Assembly: GCA_020080175.1 (NCBI GenBank)
Contig: JAGHQL010000118.1
Span: 19,678 to 83,677, forward strand
Source: Glutinoglossum americanum
Taxonomy: Eukaryota; Ascomycota; Geoglossomycetes; Geoglossales; Geoglossaceae
Direction: 5' to 3'
DNA length: 64,000 bases
Under the pieces are notes generated by a model. It saw nothing but the letters and a program-made list of their open reading frames with translations. It was not told the origin of the DNA and made no database searches. Position 1 is the first letter of the stretch. Each line of letters begins with the position of its first letter. The translations under genes were made by a program, and so were the position numbers. Shown here piece after piece: positions 63,911 to 64,000 of the stretch.

Positions 63911-64000
63911 TGTTACGGTGGCCACTAGGTAAGGGCCCGGTGGGCCACCAAACAAGCTGAGAAGGAGGGCTAGCCCTGAGGAAGGCTGGCGGAGCATAGG
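63911..64000 (-). mobile_element. Second LTR copy, reversed, cut by the window end
   Basis: The plus strand begins TGTTACGG, the reverse of the LTR 3' end. The 90 bp match the last 90 bp of the solo LTR (62054-62143) in reverse, with transitions only by eye. It continues outside the window, so it may be another solo LTR or the edge of a full element. Confidence 0.8.

Overview
The window is nuclear DNA of a filamentous ascomycete (Pezizomycotina type). The genes carry many short GT-AG introns (about 50-180 bp) with CTAAC/CTGAC-like branch sites. The gene set is fungal: a WASP/Las17 homologue, the chitin synthase III regulators Chs5 and Skt5/Chs4, Ivy1, Cbp4, a RID/Masc1-type cytosine methyltransferase and a peroxisomal malate synthase. 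About 27 protein genes lie in the first 60.5 kb, on both strands and not in operons. I found no tRNA, rRNA or CRISPR. I cannot name the genus.

Layout. 0-5 kb: the 3' end of an MFS transporter, a membrane-anchored fungal protein of unknown function, a 1.8 kb stretch with no clear gene, and ribosomal protein L14. 5-13 kb: NAC alpha, ATP synthase subunit d, SRP receptor alpha and YIF1, several of them serving nascent-chain targeting or the early secretory pathway. 13-24 kb: a PhoD-like membrane phosphatase, a TBC-domain protein, NAC beta and the WASP homologue. 24-32 kb: XPF/Rad1, eIF1A, a conserved-looking orphan and Chs5. 32-42 kb: the RID-like DNA methyltransferase, amidophosphoribosyltransferase and an HhH-GPD DNA glycosylase. 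42-51 kb: a membrane protein with an unresolved reading frame, the aldehyde dehydrogenase Msc7, a 60-residue hydrophobic protein, Ivy1, an acyl-protein thioesterase, and divergent mitochondrial genes for the pyruvate carrier and a complex I subunit. 51-60.5 kb: a DODA-type dioxygenase, Skt5/Chs4, Cbp4 and malate synthase.

60.5-64 kb is repeat-rich and holds no intact gene. It contains a 463 bp solo LTR with a 5 bp target duplication, a partial second copy of that LTR at the window edge, an inverted repeat whose arms differ by transitions only, and a nearly pure A/T tract. This looks like repeat-induced point mutation, which fits the RID-type methyltransferase encoded 26 kb away.

The most unusual signal is in splicing. 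The NAC beta gene is best explained by a one-base exon between two introns. Very small exons also occur in the Msc7 (7 bp), thioesterase (12 bp), PhoD-like (12 bp) and pyruvate carrier (16 bp) genes, and malate synthase appears to have a GC-AG intron. All splice sites were read by eye from splice motifs, phase and known family sequences; none is confirmed by transcripts.
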